Assembly (NCBI RefSeq): GCF_001684965.1
Contig: NZ_MAYG01000001.1
Span: 2,976,001 to 3,040,000, forward strand
Origin: Chryseobacterium arthrosphaerae
GTDB lineage: Bacteria; Bacteroidota; Bacteroidia; Flavobacteriales; Weeksellaceae
Direction: 5' to 3'
DNA: 64,000 bases
A program made the position numbers and the translations under genes. This document shows positions 34,840-44,758 of the stretch, piece by piece. Positions within the stretch are counted from its first letter, which is position 1; every line of letters starts with the position of its first letter. The notes beneath the pieces were generated by a model. The model was not told the DNA's origin, did not search any database, and saw only the letters and a program-made list of their open reading frames with translations.

Positions 34840-36393
34840 TTAATTTACATCCCAGAAAACTCTTGTTGATACTTTATCTCCACCGATTTTTGCAGCAGCT
34901 TTTTCAACATAAGTCTTGTTAAGTAAGTATTCCTGATCAGAATATTTCATTCTTACCGGAACTGATTCTACTGTAGAATCTTCAGGATTTTCAAATACCG
35001 GGTAATTTAGTCTTCTTGCAAAGTTCCATGCCTGGAATCCTTTATTAAACATGGCTACCCAAGCCTGGAAACCGATAGACTTTCTCCAGTTTGAAGCATC
35101 ATAAGGATTTGCTGCGATAAATGCAACCGCTGCTGCAGGAGCAATACCATACTCCGTCATAGAAGCTGTAATCGCCTCTCCATAAAGACCTGCTGCTGAT
35201 CCTCCTACGCTAAAGCCACGTGCTGCTGCTTCAGCTCTTAAGAATGAGATTTCTGAATAATCCAACAAAAATCCTTGCGCATTCTCTGAGAAAAGCATGT
35301 AATCGCCATCTTCTCCCATATCAGGAACTCCGTTAATATCTATTTTTGGAGAAGTCATATGCGAATAGTTCACAAATGAGTTACCTTTTCCATAAACACC
35401 TCCTTTATAAAATCCTGTGTTAGGCTTATATTTTCCGGTATTTTTATCGAATTCTCTTTCTGCCTTTACAAACCATCTCGCTCTTCTAGGATCCGAGGTA
35501 GAGTTCATATAGTTGATTAACATTTCTGAAGGAACAAGGTCATTTCTACCAGACTGTACATCTTCCTGATATACAGGGTTAGAAAATAATCCTGATGGGA
35601 AAGCCGCCAAACCGAAATTATCTTCTTTACCTTCGAATAAACCTGCAGCATAAGCAGCTTCAGCAGTAGTTTTAGCGAATGCCGGATCAGCATCTGCCAT
35701 GGTTACTGCCAATTTGAATTTCAAAGAGTTCCCCATTTTTTTCCACTTAGACATGTTTCCTTTATAGAACAAATCATCAGTATAACCGGATTCTGTAGTA
35801 TTGATCATTGCAACAGCAGCATCAATTCTTTTGATCAGATCCAGATAGATTGTTTTAGCATCATCATAAGGAATTTCAGAAGCTCCAGGGTTTCCCGGTA
35901 CTGCTTTTAAAGTTCCGAAATAAGGAACATCTCCATAGGTATCTACAAGGTTGGCCCATGTATATACGCTGATCAGTTCGATGATAGCAATATTATTATT
36001 TTTCTTAGCTGCACTTACTCCTTCGCCCTCAAGGAATTGCTTAGCATCTCTAAGTGCTGATAAAACCCCTGCAGAGTGCACAGTAGCAGATCTGGAAGCC
36101 ATCATTACATTATAATGGTTTCTTGGGATAGGTCTTGTCACCATATCGTAGTTGGATTCATCTACATAAGTAGTCTGTGCCCATTGCTGAGTAAAGAATC
36201 TTGAGATGTTATTATTAACGTTTGGTGTTAGCATCTGTGATATTAATGCCTGCTCCGCACTTGCTACCAGTAATCCTGAAGGAACTACTGACGGGTGTTT
36301 CGGATCTTCATTCAAAGACGTGATGTCACTTTCGCAAGAATTGGTGACTACCGTTAAAGAAATTAGACTTAATATTAAAAATATCTTTTTCAT
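34840..36393 (-). CDS. SusD/RagB-family nutrient-binding outer membrane lipoprotein (pair 1)
   Basis: The 517-residue lipoprotein has its lipidation Cys at residue 20 (TVVTNSC) followed by acidic ESD. The helical TPR-like SusD fold is visible in VDTYGDVPYFGTL (the common SusD 'DxYGDVPY' motif) and YDDAKTIYLDLIKRIDAAVA. It sits on the cell surface as the lid over its SusC partner and captures the ligand. It starts 7 nt after the SusC gene, so the two are co-translated. The ligand could be a peptide or glycan and is not shown by neighbouring enzymes. Confidence 0.93.
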   Translation of the reverse strand: MKKIFLILSLISLTVVTNSCESDITSLNEDPKHPSVVPSGLLVASAEQALISQMLTPNVNNNISRFFTQQWAQTTYVDESNYDMVTRPIPRNHYNVMMASRSATVHSAGVLSALRDAKQFLEGEGVSAAKKNNNIAIIELISVYTWANLVDTYGDVPYFGTLKAVPGNPGASEIPYDDAKTIYLDLIKRIDAAVAMINTTESGYTDDLFYKGNMSKWKKMGNSLKFKLAVTMADADPAFAKTTAEAAYAAGLFEGKEDNFGLAAFPSGLFSNPVYQEDVQSGRNDLVPSEMLINYMNSTSDPRRARWFVKAEREFDKNTGKYKPNTGFYKGGVYGKGNSFVNYSHMTSPKIDINGVPDMGEDGDYMLFSENAQGFLLDYSEISFLRAEAAARGFSVGGSAAGLYGEAITASMTEYGIAPAAAVAFIAANPYDASNWRKSIGFQAWVAMFNKGFQAWNFARRLNYPVFENPEDSTVESVPVRMKYSDQEYLLNKTYVEKAAAKIGGDKVSTRVFWDVN

Positions 36394-36400
36394 GTTTGTT

Positions 36401-39400
36401 TTAGAATTTTAGTGTTACATTGATACCGATGTCACGTGTTGTTGGCAGAACCCCGATAGAGTTTCCTTTTGAAGCCAATCCGTTTCCAGTTCCTGCTTCA
36501 GGATCTGCGTAAGGTAAATTTTTGTGGATAATCCAAAGGTTTCTTCCGACCAAAGAAATTTTTGCCTCCTGTATAGAAGTATTGGCAAGAATTGATTTTG
36601 GAAGGCTGTAGCCGATACTTGCCTCTCTTAATTTCACATAAGAAGCATCATACACGAATCTGCTGTTTGGCATTCTTCTGTATCCGTCTACGTTACCAAA
36701 AAACTCCGGTGAACTTGTAGGAGTGGTATTAACCTGTCCGTTTGGATTTACTCCCGGATTGATCACACCTGCAGTTCTGTCGTTACCTATAGCAGTTTCC
36801 TGATATAATCCGGTAGCAAGACCATAGTACATATCTGTTGAGAATACATCTCCGCCATGTTTAATATCAATCAGGAAGCTTAAGGAAATTCCTTTATAGT
36901 TAAAGCTGTTTCTGATCCCTCCGATCCAGTCCGGAGTAATGTTACCGATTACCTGATTTGGATTTCTTAAATATCTACCGTTAGCAGGGTCTATTACACG
37001 TTCTCCGTTGGCATTATATACATAGTCTGATCCTACTAAAGCTCCAAATGCCTGGCCTACTCTTGCATTCAAAGAAACACCTCCCTGATATTGAGCCAAT
37101 AGGTAGTTCTGAGAATCACCGTATAGAGAGATTACTTCGTTTTCGTTTTTAGACCAGTTTACATCAATATCCCAGCTGAAATTAGAAGTTTTAAATGGTG
37201 TACCGTTTAACTGAATTTCAATCCCTTTATTGTTAATCTGTCCTGCATTTACAAGGAATGTTCTGTATCCTGTAGCAGAGGTTACCGGAAGGTTAATGAT
37301 CTGGTCAAGGGTACGTGTTTTATAAACAGCGATATCGAAACCTAATCTGTTTTTAAGGAACTGAGCTTCCATACCAAATTCCAATTCTTTCGATCTCTGT
37401 GGTTTAAGATCCGGATTCGCTAAGAAATAAGACTGGTTTACCAATCCTGTACTTCCGAATCCTCCTCTTACTCTGTACGTATTATTTAACTGATAGTTAA
37501 CTGTTGATGAACCTACTTCCGCATAGTTGGCTCTTACTTTCCAGAAGCTTAACCAGTTTTGTTTCCATAATTCTGAAAGAATCAAGGATCCTGTTGCTGA
37601 ATAGTAATCGTAGGTATTATTAGCTTTCGGAAGGTTTGAACTTCTGTCTACTCTATAAGTACCGTCTACGAATAATAAGTTTTTATACCCGAAAGATGCT
37701 GTAGCATATAAACTCGATGTAAGCCATTTTGCATAATTCTCATCCGGTGGAATGATCGGGCTGGCAGAGTTTGAAATCGCAAATAATCCCGGAGTTGCAA
37801 GACCTCCTTCAGTACTTGCATATACCGCATCACTTAAGTTTCTTCTGATGTTCCCTCCTACGATACCGCTAACGTTCAGATCTTCTACAATGTCAAACTT
37901 ATAATTAGCAAATAAATCAAAGTTAGTCTCGGAAGTTCTTACATCCTGACGGGAATATCCTGAGGTCACATTATTTCCTGAAGCACCAAATGCCTGAGGC
38001 AATGAACCGTTAGCCAATCTTTCTTCAATCAACATCTGCATGTTGTCGTAAGATAATTTCCCTGTAATTCCGAAGTTTTTAGAAACATCGTATTTCAACT
38101 GAGCATAGCTGAATGTTCTTGTTCTGGAATCGGACTGATAATTCTGGTATCTTTGGAAATAAGGGTTATTCCAGTAAGCCGGTGTTCCATTTTCCCCGGA
38201 AGTTCTGTTCCATGTGTTATTTCCATTATTAGATCTGGCATATGCATCTCTAAGATCATAAATATCTACGTTGGTCTGCCACCACTGTCTGAAACCGGTT
38301 ACGATATTATCAGAATATCCTGTTTCATTTCTACCTTTTGTATCCTGGATCGTTAAGGTTGAAAAGACAGTCGCATGAAGTTTTTCAGTAAAGTCGTAGC
38401 TAAACTTGGCTGTTAAGTTATTCTTCCTCAAATCTGAGTTCGGTAACAAACCATTAGAAAGCATATTTGAGTAAGATAAGGAAATGTTTGATGATTTATT
38501 TCCTTTTTCAAGGGAGATTGAGTTAACGTACGTTACAGGAGTCTCAAAAAATTTGATAGGTCCGTTCTTAGCAGCTACCCAAGGTGTCGCCATCCCGTAA
38601 TAAGGAGAAGTCGGGTCATAGGAATACCATTGACGAACTAACAGGTTAGGGTTAAATTCAGCTCCGTAAGATGCATCTTCAGTAAGAGGAACCTGGAATT
38701 CTCCGGTATTCGGGTCATGGTTGAAATACTCGTCCGGATTACCGTCTCCATCTGTATCATTTCCATACTGTGGTCCATACCCGGCACCATATCTCGATTG
38801 GTATTTAGGGAAAGTAGATTTATCAATAAAACCTACATTAATATTTGAGTTCAGTGTTACTCCCCAGCTTCCATCCTGTTTTCCGCGGCCGTTCTTGGTA
38901 ACAATCAAAATTACCCCGTCACTACCACGTTCTCCGTATAAAGCCGAAGCGGCAGCTCCTTTCAGAACGTTTATACTTTCGATATCGTTTTGGTTGATAT
39001 CCGATAAAAAGTTTCCGTAATCAAATACAGTTCCTTTAACACTTCCGTTATTTACCGGTGAACCGTCAATTACAATTAGCGGAGATCCTCCTGACAGTGA
39101 TTTATATCCTCTGATCAATAAGTTGGATGATCCGCCAAAGTTATTATTGGTATTAACCTGTAAACCTGCTACTTTACCTGAAAGTAATCCTGCTACGTTA
39201 CCGGTATTTGTAGTTCCGCCTGTCAGCGCTTCTGCCTTTACCTCTTCAGAAGCATACCCCAAAGATTTTTTCTCTCTTTTGATTCCGAGTGCGGTTACTA
39301 CCACGCCCTCGATTTCTTTTGTTTTGATAGTATCATTCTTCGCCTGAGCATGTGCAACAGCTATAGAAGAAGACAATACCAAAACAAGAAGACCTGTTGT

Positions 39401-39412
39401 TAGTTTCTTCAT
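36401..39412 (-). CDS. SusC/RagA-family TonB-linked outer membrane transporter (pair 1)
   Basis: The 1003-residue protein has a signal peptide (LVLVLSSSIAVAHAQA), then directly IEGVVVTALGIKREKKSLGY at the start of the TonB plug. The N-terminal carboxypeptidase-like domain found in many SusC proteins is absent. The plug motifs (GKVAGLQVN, LIRGYKSLSGGSPLIVIDG, VLKGAAASALYGERGSDGVI) and a 22-strand barrel ending INVTLKF are present. It imports a ligand captured by the SusD partner using TonB energy. It is transcribed from the promoter at 39437-39466. Confidence 0.95.
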   Translation of the reverse strand: MKKLTTGLLVLVLSSSIAVAHAQAKNDTIKTKEIEGVVVTALGIKREKKSLGYASEEVKAEALTGGTTNTGNVAGLLSGKVAGLQVNTNNNFGGSSNLLIRGYKSLSGGSPLIVIDGSPVNNGSVKGTVFDYGNFLSDINQNDIESINVLKGAAASALYGERGSDGVILIVTKNGRGKQDGSWGVTLNSNINVGFIDKSTFPKYQSRYGAGYGPQYGNDTDGDGNPDEYFNHDPNTGEFQVPLTEDASYGAEFNPNLLVRQWYSYDPTSPYYGMATPWVAAKNGPIKFFETPVTYVNSISLEKGNKSSNISLSYSNMLSNGLLPNSDLRKNNLTAKFSYDFTEKLHATVFSTLTIQDTKGRNETGYSDNIVTGFRQWWQTNVDIYDLRDAYARSNNGNNTWNRTSGENGTPAYWNNPYFQRYQNYQSDSRTRTFSYAQLKYDVSKNFGITGKLSYDNMQMLIEERLANGSLPQAFGASGNNVTSGYSRQDVRTSETNFDLFANYKFDIVEDLNVSGIVGGNIRRNLSDAVYASTEGGLATPGLFAISNSASPIIPPDENYAKWLTSSLYATASFGYKNLLFVDGTYRVDRSSNLPKANNTYDYYSATGSLILSELWKQNWLSFWKVRANYAEVGSSTVNYQLNNTYRVRGGFGSTGLVNQSYFLANPDLKPQRSKELEFGMEAQFLKNRLGFDIAVYKTRTLDQIINLPVTSATGYRTFLVNAGQINNKGIEIQLNGTPFKTSNFSWDIDVNWSKNENEVISLYGDSQNYLLAQYQGGVSLNARVGQAFGALVGSDYVYNANGERVIDPANGRYLRNPNQVIGNITPDWIGGIRNSFNYKGISLSFLIDIKHGGDVFSTDMYYGLATGLYQETAIGNDRTAGVINPGVNPNGQVNTTPTSSPEFFGNVDGYRRMPNSRFVYDASYVKLREASIGYSLPKSILANTSIQEAKISLVGRNLWIIHKNLPYADPEAGTGNGLASKGNSIGVLPTTRDIGINVTLKF

Positions 39413-39432
39413 ATCAAATTTAATTTTTGTAC

Positions 39433-39466
39433 CCTACAAATTTGTAAAACTTTATTAATACCACAA
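39433..39466 (-). promoter_or_regulatory. promoter of SusC pair 1, sharing a 21-nt element with pair 2
   Basis: On the minus strand TTG (39464-39466), 19 nt, then CAAATTTG (39437-39444) resembles the -33/-7 pattern, with C at the first position. The stretch 39433-39453 matches 44485-44505 before the second SusC gene at 19 of 21 positions. The ATG is 20 nt downstream. Confidence 0.55.
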
Positions 39467-39777
39467 AGCAAAAATTAAAAAAAATATCATTTATTCAATA
39501 TTTACAAAAAAACAACATAAAAAAAATATTAAAATAAGTTAAAAACAAAATATTTAACAAAATCAATACATTTAAACTTTATTTTTTTTTAAGAAATAAT
39601 AACAATCATTTACATTGATAATATCTATACGTTCACATACTGTCAAACTATATAATAATCTGACTCTCAATCAAGTGAACTATTATTTCGCAAAAAAGCC
39701 TGATAAAACCTGAAAAAATACAATGCTTGGCATATTATTTTTTTTCAAAAAAACGCTCCTTAAAAATTTACAAACAC
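39467..39777. other. very AT-rich intergenic DNA between the two SusCD pairs
   Basis: The gap has long A and T runs and no frame of note. It holds the first SusC promoter on one side and the terminator of the second pair on the other; between them I see nothing further. Confidence 0.6.
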
Positions 39778-39800
39778 AAAAAAAACCGCCCGAAGGCGGT
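39778..39800 (-). terminator. intrinsic terminator of the second SusCD pair
   Basis: On the minus strand ACCGCC-TTCG-GGCGGT is a perfect stem with a UUCG loop followed by eight T residues, 29 nt after the SusD stop. Confidence 0.88.
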
Positions 39801-39829
39801 AATAAAATATATTAAAAATTTGTTTTGGG

Positions 39830-41440
39830 TTATTTTAACCAGAATGGTGCATATTGACCTGTTTTTGAAAACGCATCATTTTTCACCATGTTTGGAACAT
39901 TTCCAGAGTTTGCAACATACTCAGACTGTGGATAAATTAATCTTACCGGTCTTGTAGCAGTAGTAGCACCAACAGGCATAGGAGTAACTGGGAATCCTGT
40001 TTTAGTATAACTAATGAACGTTTCTGTTGGGTTAATATTGGTTAAAGCAATCCATCTTTGATATTGAATAGCAGCAATCTTATTCGTACTAGCATTCCAT
40101 CCAACATTCGCTTTGGTATTGCTATTTAAAATATAATTATTTGCTGAAGTAGCCGAAAGTCCATAGAAAGTGAATGAAGCTCTGATACCCGCTTCAAAAT
40201 GAGCTTGCCCACCACTGAATTTTGCCGGATACAATACCGCAGCTTCTGATTGCAATAATTCCGCCTCAGCAAGAGACATTACGATACCGTCTTGTTTTGA
40301 ACCTTCACTAGAACTGATCTGACCACTTGAGTTAAGCACTAAAAACTGTTTTATACCTAGCCCTGCATAATCACCTCCGGTGTTACTTGGATTAGAAGTC
40401 AGTCCTTGCTCTAAGCCGAAAAACCCTTCAAATCCATCTGTGATTTCAGCATCTTCTAAATTAGCCCAAGCATTGGCATAGAACATTCTTTGGATTCTAG
40501 AGTCAACAACCCCTGAAGTAAGAGGAACTCGCCCCATCATATTGTCAACGATATTAGCACTAGCTAAAACTAATCTATAATTCGCATTAATTTCACCACT
40601 TGTTAAATTAATAGCTCCATAATTTCTATATAATGGATTCTGTTGTGCTACAGAAGCTGAACTATATCCCGGATTGATAATGGCTGATTCAGTAATAAAA
40701 CCTTTAGATAAAGTTGGCCATGTATTCATTGCAGAATCCCTATAGGCAATTACTGATGAATCTGTTGTATTTGATAATCTTACTAACATTTTAAGCTTAA
40801 CGGTATTACCAAATTTAATCCAGTCACCCGCAACCCCTTTAAACATAACATCAGAAGAAGCAAGAATTGTTGGGGGAGTTGTAGTATTCAATAAAGCTAA
40901 GGCTTCATCCAACTCTTTTAGTAAAGCTTGATATACATCTTTTCCTTTATCATATTTAGGGGTAACGTTACTTTGAAATTTAAAAGCTTCAGAATAAGGT
41001 ACATCATTATACAAATCAACAATCGTTTGCATATAATAAGCTTTCATAATTTTTGCTGCCGCAACATAACCAGGAAACTGGGTATTAGCATTAGGGGTAT
41101 CAATAAGCCTTTGTAAATTTCCGATTCCATAATAGTAATTATCCCATATACCGTTGTAAAAAGTACTATTAACATTCATTTTCATTTCATCATCAAATGG
41201 CGCTGTATATTGATATATATTACCCACCCATGCATTCATCATTAAGTTTCCAAATCTATTTAATGTAACGGCATGTGTAGCATGCAAGGTTGTTTCAGCA
41301 GCGGCTAACCTTTCTTTAGGTGACAACTCACTGTTATATGCTTCATTATCGTTATGGTTGACATCAATAAAATCATTCGAGCAAGAAGCAGAACTTAATA
41401 ATAATGCTGCTATTGCAGATGTATAAAGTATTTTTTTCAT
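39830..41440 (-). CDS. SusD/RagB-family outer membrane lipoprotein (pair 2)
   Basis: The 536-residue lipoprotein has its Cys at residue 20 (LLLSSASC) followed by SNDF. The SusD landmark appears as VDLYNDVPYSEAF (Asn in place of the usual Gly) with KGKDVYQALLKELDEALALL. Further core elements are WIKFGNTVKLKMLVRLSN and VMSLAEAELLQSEAA. It should form the surface lid for the SusC gene just upstream (11 nt apart). Third codon positions look more AT-rich than in pair 1, by eye, which may indicate separate ancestry. Confidence 0.92.
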   Translation of the reverse strand: MKKILYTSAIAALLLSSASCSNDFIDVNHNDNEAYNSELSPKERLAAAETTLHATHAVTLNRFGNLMMNAWVGNIYQYTAPFDDEMKMNVNSTFYNGIWDNYYYGIGNLQRLIDTPNANTQFPGYVAAAKIMKAYYMQTIVDLYNDVPYSEAFKFQSNVTPKYDKGKDVYQALLKELDEALALLNTTTPPTILASSDVMFKGVAGDWIKFGNTVKLKMLVRLSNTTDSSVIAYRDSAMNTWPTLSKGFITESAIINPGYSSASVAQQNPLYRNYGAINLTSGEINANYRLVLASANIVDNMMGRVPLTSGVVDSRIQRMFYANAWANLEDAEITDGFEGFFGLEQGLTSNPSNTGGDYAGLGIKQFLVLNSSGQISSSEGSKQDGIVMSLAEAELLQSEAAVLYPAKFSGGQAHFEAGIRASFTFYGLSATSANNYILNSNTKANVGWNASTNKIAAIQYQRWIALTNINPTETFISYTKTGFPVTPMPVGATTATRPVRLIYPQSEYVANSGNVPNMVKNDAFSKTGQYAPFWLK

Positions 41441-41451
41441 TTCAGATTAAA

Positions 41452-44400
41452 TTAAAAGTTAATAATTGTATTAAAACCAATTACTCTAGTTGAAGGATAT
41501 TGGGTCTGAGAAGAGATCCCTCTTATATTACTTCCATTAGAAAGACTCGCTTCCGGGTCAGCATACCCTCTATTTTCTTTAGAGAAGACATAGAATGGAT
41601 TTCTTGCATAAACACCAAATTGTAAGCCCTCAATCCCAAAACTTCTTGCAGTATCTCTACCTAATGTATAATTAATTCCTAACTCTCTAACTTTAAAAGA
41701 TTTTGCATCTATCACAAAGTTTTCAGCTATACTAGAATAAACACCTCCATAATAACCAGGTAAATCATTATAAGAAGTCCCACCAGATTTAATACTTGTA
41801 TTTGCGACATACTGTCCGGCAGAATTCATATATACAGAATTAGGAATAACGTATCCACCCTGAGTTCTATCAAATTCTGCAGAATCATTCAAATAACCAC
41901 CCCATGCTAGACGATACATTGTATCGGAATAGATTTTATTACCAGCTCTATAATCCATTGTAGCATATACACTCCAGTTTTTATATTTTAAATTAGTATT
42001 AAAAGTTAAAATATATTTTGGATCTGTTTGACCAAGATTAATAAAACTGTTAGTAGCAAGAGGATTACCTGTTTTTTCATCAATAATTATCCTTCCTTGA
42101 TCATCTCTCAAATATCCGGTTCCTTTAATAATTGGGAAATTTTCTCCTTTAACAGCGTAGATACCTACATTTCCTGAACTATAAATAGCTACTTCATCCT
42201 GACCATCTGGCAATTCTAGAACTTTCTGTCTCTGTGTATAATAAGAAGCTCTGATATCCCATTTAAAATCTTGTGTCTTAATTGGAACAAGTCCTAATTC
42301 AACTTCAATACCTTTTGATTGTATCTTACCAATATTGATTAATTTACGATTTATTCCAGATGCACTGGAAGTACTTTGCCATGTAATTAGATCTTTAGTA
42401 TCCGTCTGGAAAGCATTCACATCTAACAATATTCTATCTTTGAAAAATCCTAAACCTAAATTAAATTCAGTCGACGTAATAAATTGAGGTTTTACATTAA
42501 ATGCTGTAGGCTGTGAATTTCCAACAAAACTCAATGGCCCTCCAGCAAATGGGAACCCATTCCCCAAGATTGCTGTATCTTCAATACCAAAAACTCCTAC
42601 AGGGTCATCTTGTCCTACTCTTGTCCAAGATCCTTTCACTACAAATCTACTTAAATCATTCGATGCCTTAAGTCCACTAAATGCATTTTTTGCATTAAAC
42701 GAAACCCCAACAGAAGGATAAACATATCCTGATTTACTGTTTCCAACATCTTGTGAGTTAATAAATTTAGAACTCCACTCCGATCTAATCGTTGCATTTA
42801 ATGATAGATAATCCTTATAGTTTAAATCTAAATTACCAAAAAAAGCATATTTTCTAGCAAGTGTTCTAGCATTATTCAGATTATAAGGTTGTGTAGGAGT
42901 TACTACATTCCAAACAGTATATTTACCCGGTATATTCAAACCAGTTCCTCCTGCGGAAGTTGTTTTAGAATATGATTCCTGAACGTTAAATCCGGCAAGA
43001 AAATTCATCTGTAAATCGTCTGTCAGATCATAATTAAAATCCGCCATCAAATCGTTATACAAAAATCTACTGATAGAATTCGATTGTGCATATGAAGCAC
43101 CAATAGCTGATACTCCACTAATTGTTGGCCTTTGTGCAGTACCTGAATATGCATCTCTCCAAGACAAACCATCCCCTACAACATATTGACCAGAACCATT
43201 ATTTATGATACTAATATGGTCATTTATCTTATAAGTTAAGTTAATAGTTCCATTAAAAGTTGTAGTCTTACTTGTTCCGCGGTTATGTTTAATATCCCAA
43301 TAAGGGTTAGCATAATACATAGTCCATGCATAGCCTCTATCATTATTTAAGACCCCATCAAATTGACGAATATCAATTTCAGCTGGTGCGTGTAGGATAT
43401 TTGGATAAACGTCACCATTTGTCACATTTGTAGAATTATTTGTTATGGAAGCCATTCCATCTAGAATCCATTTATCTTTTTTGAATCCTCCTTTAAATAA
43501 AACACTAGTTCTTTTATTAATATCATCTCTTACAATAAATTCTTTCTGTTGATTATTTATCGTCAATGAAGCATATGCATCAGCATCACCCGTTGAAACC
43601 GTTAAGCTATTATTCAACAAACTTCCTGTTTGAAAGAAGTCTTTAACATTATCTTTTGAGCGAGGCGCATATTTAAAAAATAACGAAGAGGAAATGTCCT
43701 GTTGTGGAGTATTTCCGTTATTTCCATTAATAGTAATAACACCATCACCGTTGACATCATACAAAGGTATACCAGATGGCAACATTTGTCCTGCGTATTT
43801 AGGATCATCATAAGCAGGGCCCCAAGCTCCATTTTCAACATGGATTCTTTCCCCGTACCATCCTTGTCCATATTTCTTCTGTCTATCTGGAACAAATAAA
43901 GCATTTTCGAATTCTACACCACTATTCAAAGTAACTTTAACTCTTTTACTTCCAGAATTTCCTTTTTTAGTGGTTACAATAATAGCTCCATTTACACCAT
44001 CAGATCCATATAGAGCCGCACCCTGCATTCCTTTCAAGATTGTCTGTGATTCAATCATGTCTGAAGGAAGCTGAGTGTAGACACTCACCGACGATTTAAC
44101 ACCATCAATAACAATCAAAGGAGTCGTTGAACCAGTAAGCGTTTTAGAAGTTCTAATTCTAATATCTAAGTTACCATTAACCCCTGAATTTGACTGGCTA
44201 ATTGTTAACCCAGCAACTTTACCTGTAAGTGCAGCAGCTGCATTCTGGTTGTTAGCTTGAGTTAATTCAGCATTATTAACAACTGAAGCAGATGAAGTTT
44301 GTTGATCTAACTTTTTCTTAATCCCCATTGCTCCAGTTATCACAACCTCGCCAATTGCGGTTTCTTTTAAAGTATCCTTTTTTGGCGTCGTCTGAGCACT

Positions 44401-44460
44401 TACCATAGCCAGGGAAGATGACAGAACAACAATTAAAACACTTGTAGTTAATTTCTTCAT
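41452..44460 (-). CDS. SusC/RagA-family TonB-linked outer membrane transporter (pair 2)
   Basis: The 1002-residue protein opens MKKLTTSVLIVVLSSSLAM, nearly the signal of the first SusC, and lacks the N-terminal carboxypeptidase-like domain too. The plug motifs IGEVVITGAMGIKKKLDQ, GKVAGLTISQSN, STTPLIVIDGV and LKGMQGAALYGSDGVNGAI are seen, with a barrel ending IGFNTIINF. The two SusC proteins are clearly paralogues but far from identical, so they probably import different ligands. It has its own promoter (44489-44519). Confidence 0.94.
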   Translation of the reverse strand: MKKLTTSVLIVVLSSSLAMVSAQTTPKKDTLKETAIGEVVITGAMGIKKKLDQQTSSASVVNNAELTQANNQNAAAALTGKVAGLTISQSNSGVNGNLDIRIRTSKTLTGSTTPLIVIDGVKSSVSVYTQLPSDMIESQTILKGMQGAALYGSDGVNGAIIVTTKKGNSGSKRVKVTLNSGVEFENALFVPDRQKKYGQGWYGERIHVENGAWGPAYDDPKYAGQMLPSGIPLYDVNGDGVITINGNNGNTPQQDISSSLFFKYAPRSKDNVKDFFQTGSLLNNSLTVSTGDADAYASLTINNQQKEFIVRDDINKRTSVLFKGGFKKDKWILDGMASITNNSTNVTNGDVYPNILHAPAEIDIRQFDGVLNNDRGYAWTMYYANPYWDIKHNRGTSKTTTFNGTINLTYKINDHISIINNGSGQYVVGDGLSWRDAYSGTAQRPTISGVSAIGASYAQSNSISRFLYNDLMADFNYDLTDDLQMNFLAGFNVQESYSKTTSAGGTGLNIPGKYTVWNVVTPTQPYNLNNARTLARKYAFFGNLDLNYKDYLSLNATIRSEWSSKFINSQDVGNSKSGYVYPSVGVSFNAKNAFSGLKASNDLSRFVVKGSWTRVGQDDPVGVFGIEDTAILGNGFPFAGGPLSFVGNSQPTAFNVKPQFITSTEFNLGLGFFKDRILLDVNAFQTDTKDLITWQSTSSASGINRKLINIGKIQSKGIEVELGLVPIKTQDFKWDIRASYYTQRQKVLELPDGQDEVAIYSSGNVGIYAVKGENFPIIKGTGYLRDDQGRIIIDEKTGNPLATNSFINLGQTDPKYILTFNTNLKYKNWSVYATMDYRAGNKIYSDTMYRLAWGGYLNDSAEFDRTQGGYVIPNSVYMNSAGQYVANTSIKSGGTSYNDLPGYYGGVYSSIAENFVIDAKSFKVRELGINYTLGRDTARSFGIEGLQFGVYARNPFYVFSKENRGYADPEASLSNGSNIRGISSQTQYPSTRVIGFNTIINF

Positions 44461-44484
44461 GTTTAAAATGATTATTTTTTATTG

Positions 44485-44519
44485 CCTACAAATATGTGAA
44501 ACTTTCTTAAAATCAGCAA
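44485..44519 (-). promoter_or_regulatory. promoter of SusC pair 2, sharing a 21-nt element with pair 1
   Basis: On the minus strand TTG (44517-44519), 20 nt, then CATATTTG (44489-44496). The stretch 44485-44505 matches the one before SusC 1 at 19 of 21 positions and lies at a nearly equal distance from the ATG (24 nt). Confidence 0.55.
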
Positions 44520-44732
44520 GTAAAAATGTTAATTTTTCATAATTCATATAAAACACATCAATAAAAACACGCGATAAAAGCCGATAAAACAACAAAAAAG
44601 TAAAAATTTTAAAAATAAAAAAACAGAATAAAATTAACAATAAACACGCATAAACAAAGCAAAAATAACATACTAATACCATAATTAAGAAAATATTAAA
44701 AACCCCATAAAATCATTTGTTTTTAAATTTTA

Positions 44733-44740
44733 TACTTTTG
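44733..44740 (+). promoter_or_regulatory. -7 promoter element (TACTTTTG) of rnhB
   Basis: It matches TANNTTTG and lies 18 nt before the ATG at 44759, inside the longer open frame that begins at a TTG at 44717. Confidence 0.55.
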
Positions 44741-44758
44741 CAGGACAGAAAGAACTTC

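Noticed and set aside
44717..44758. N-terminal extension of RNase HII from a TTG codon
   Set aside because: A TACTTTTG promoter element lies inside it and the family starts near the ATG at 44759.
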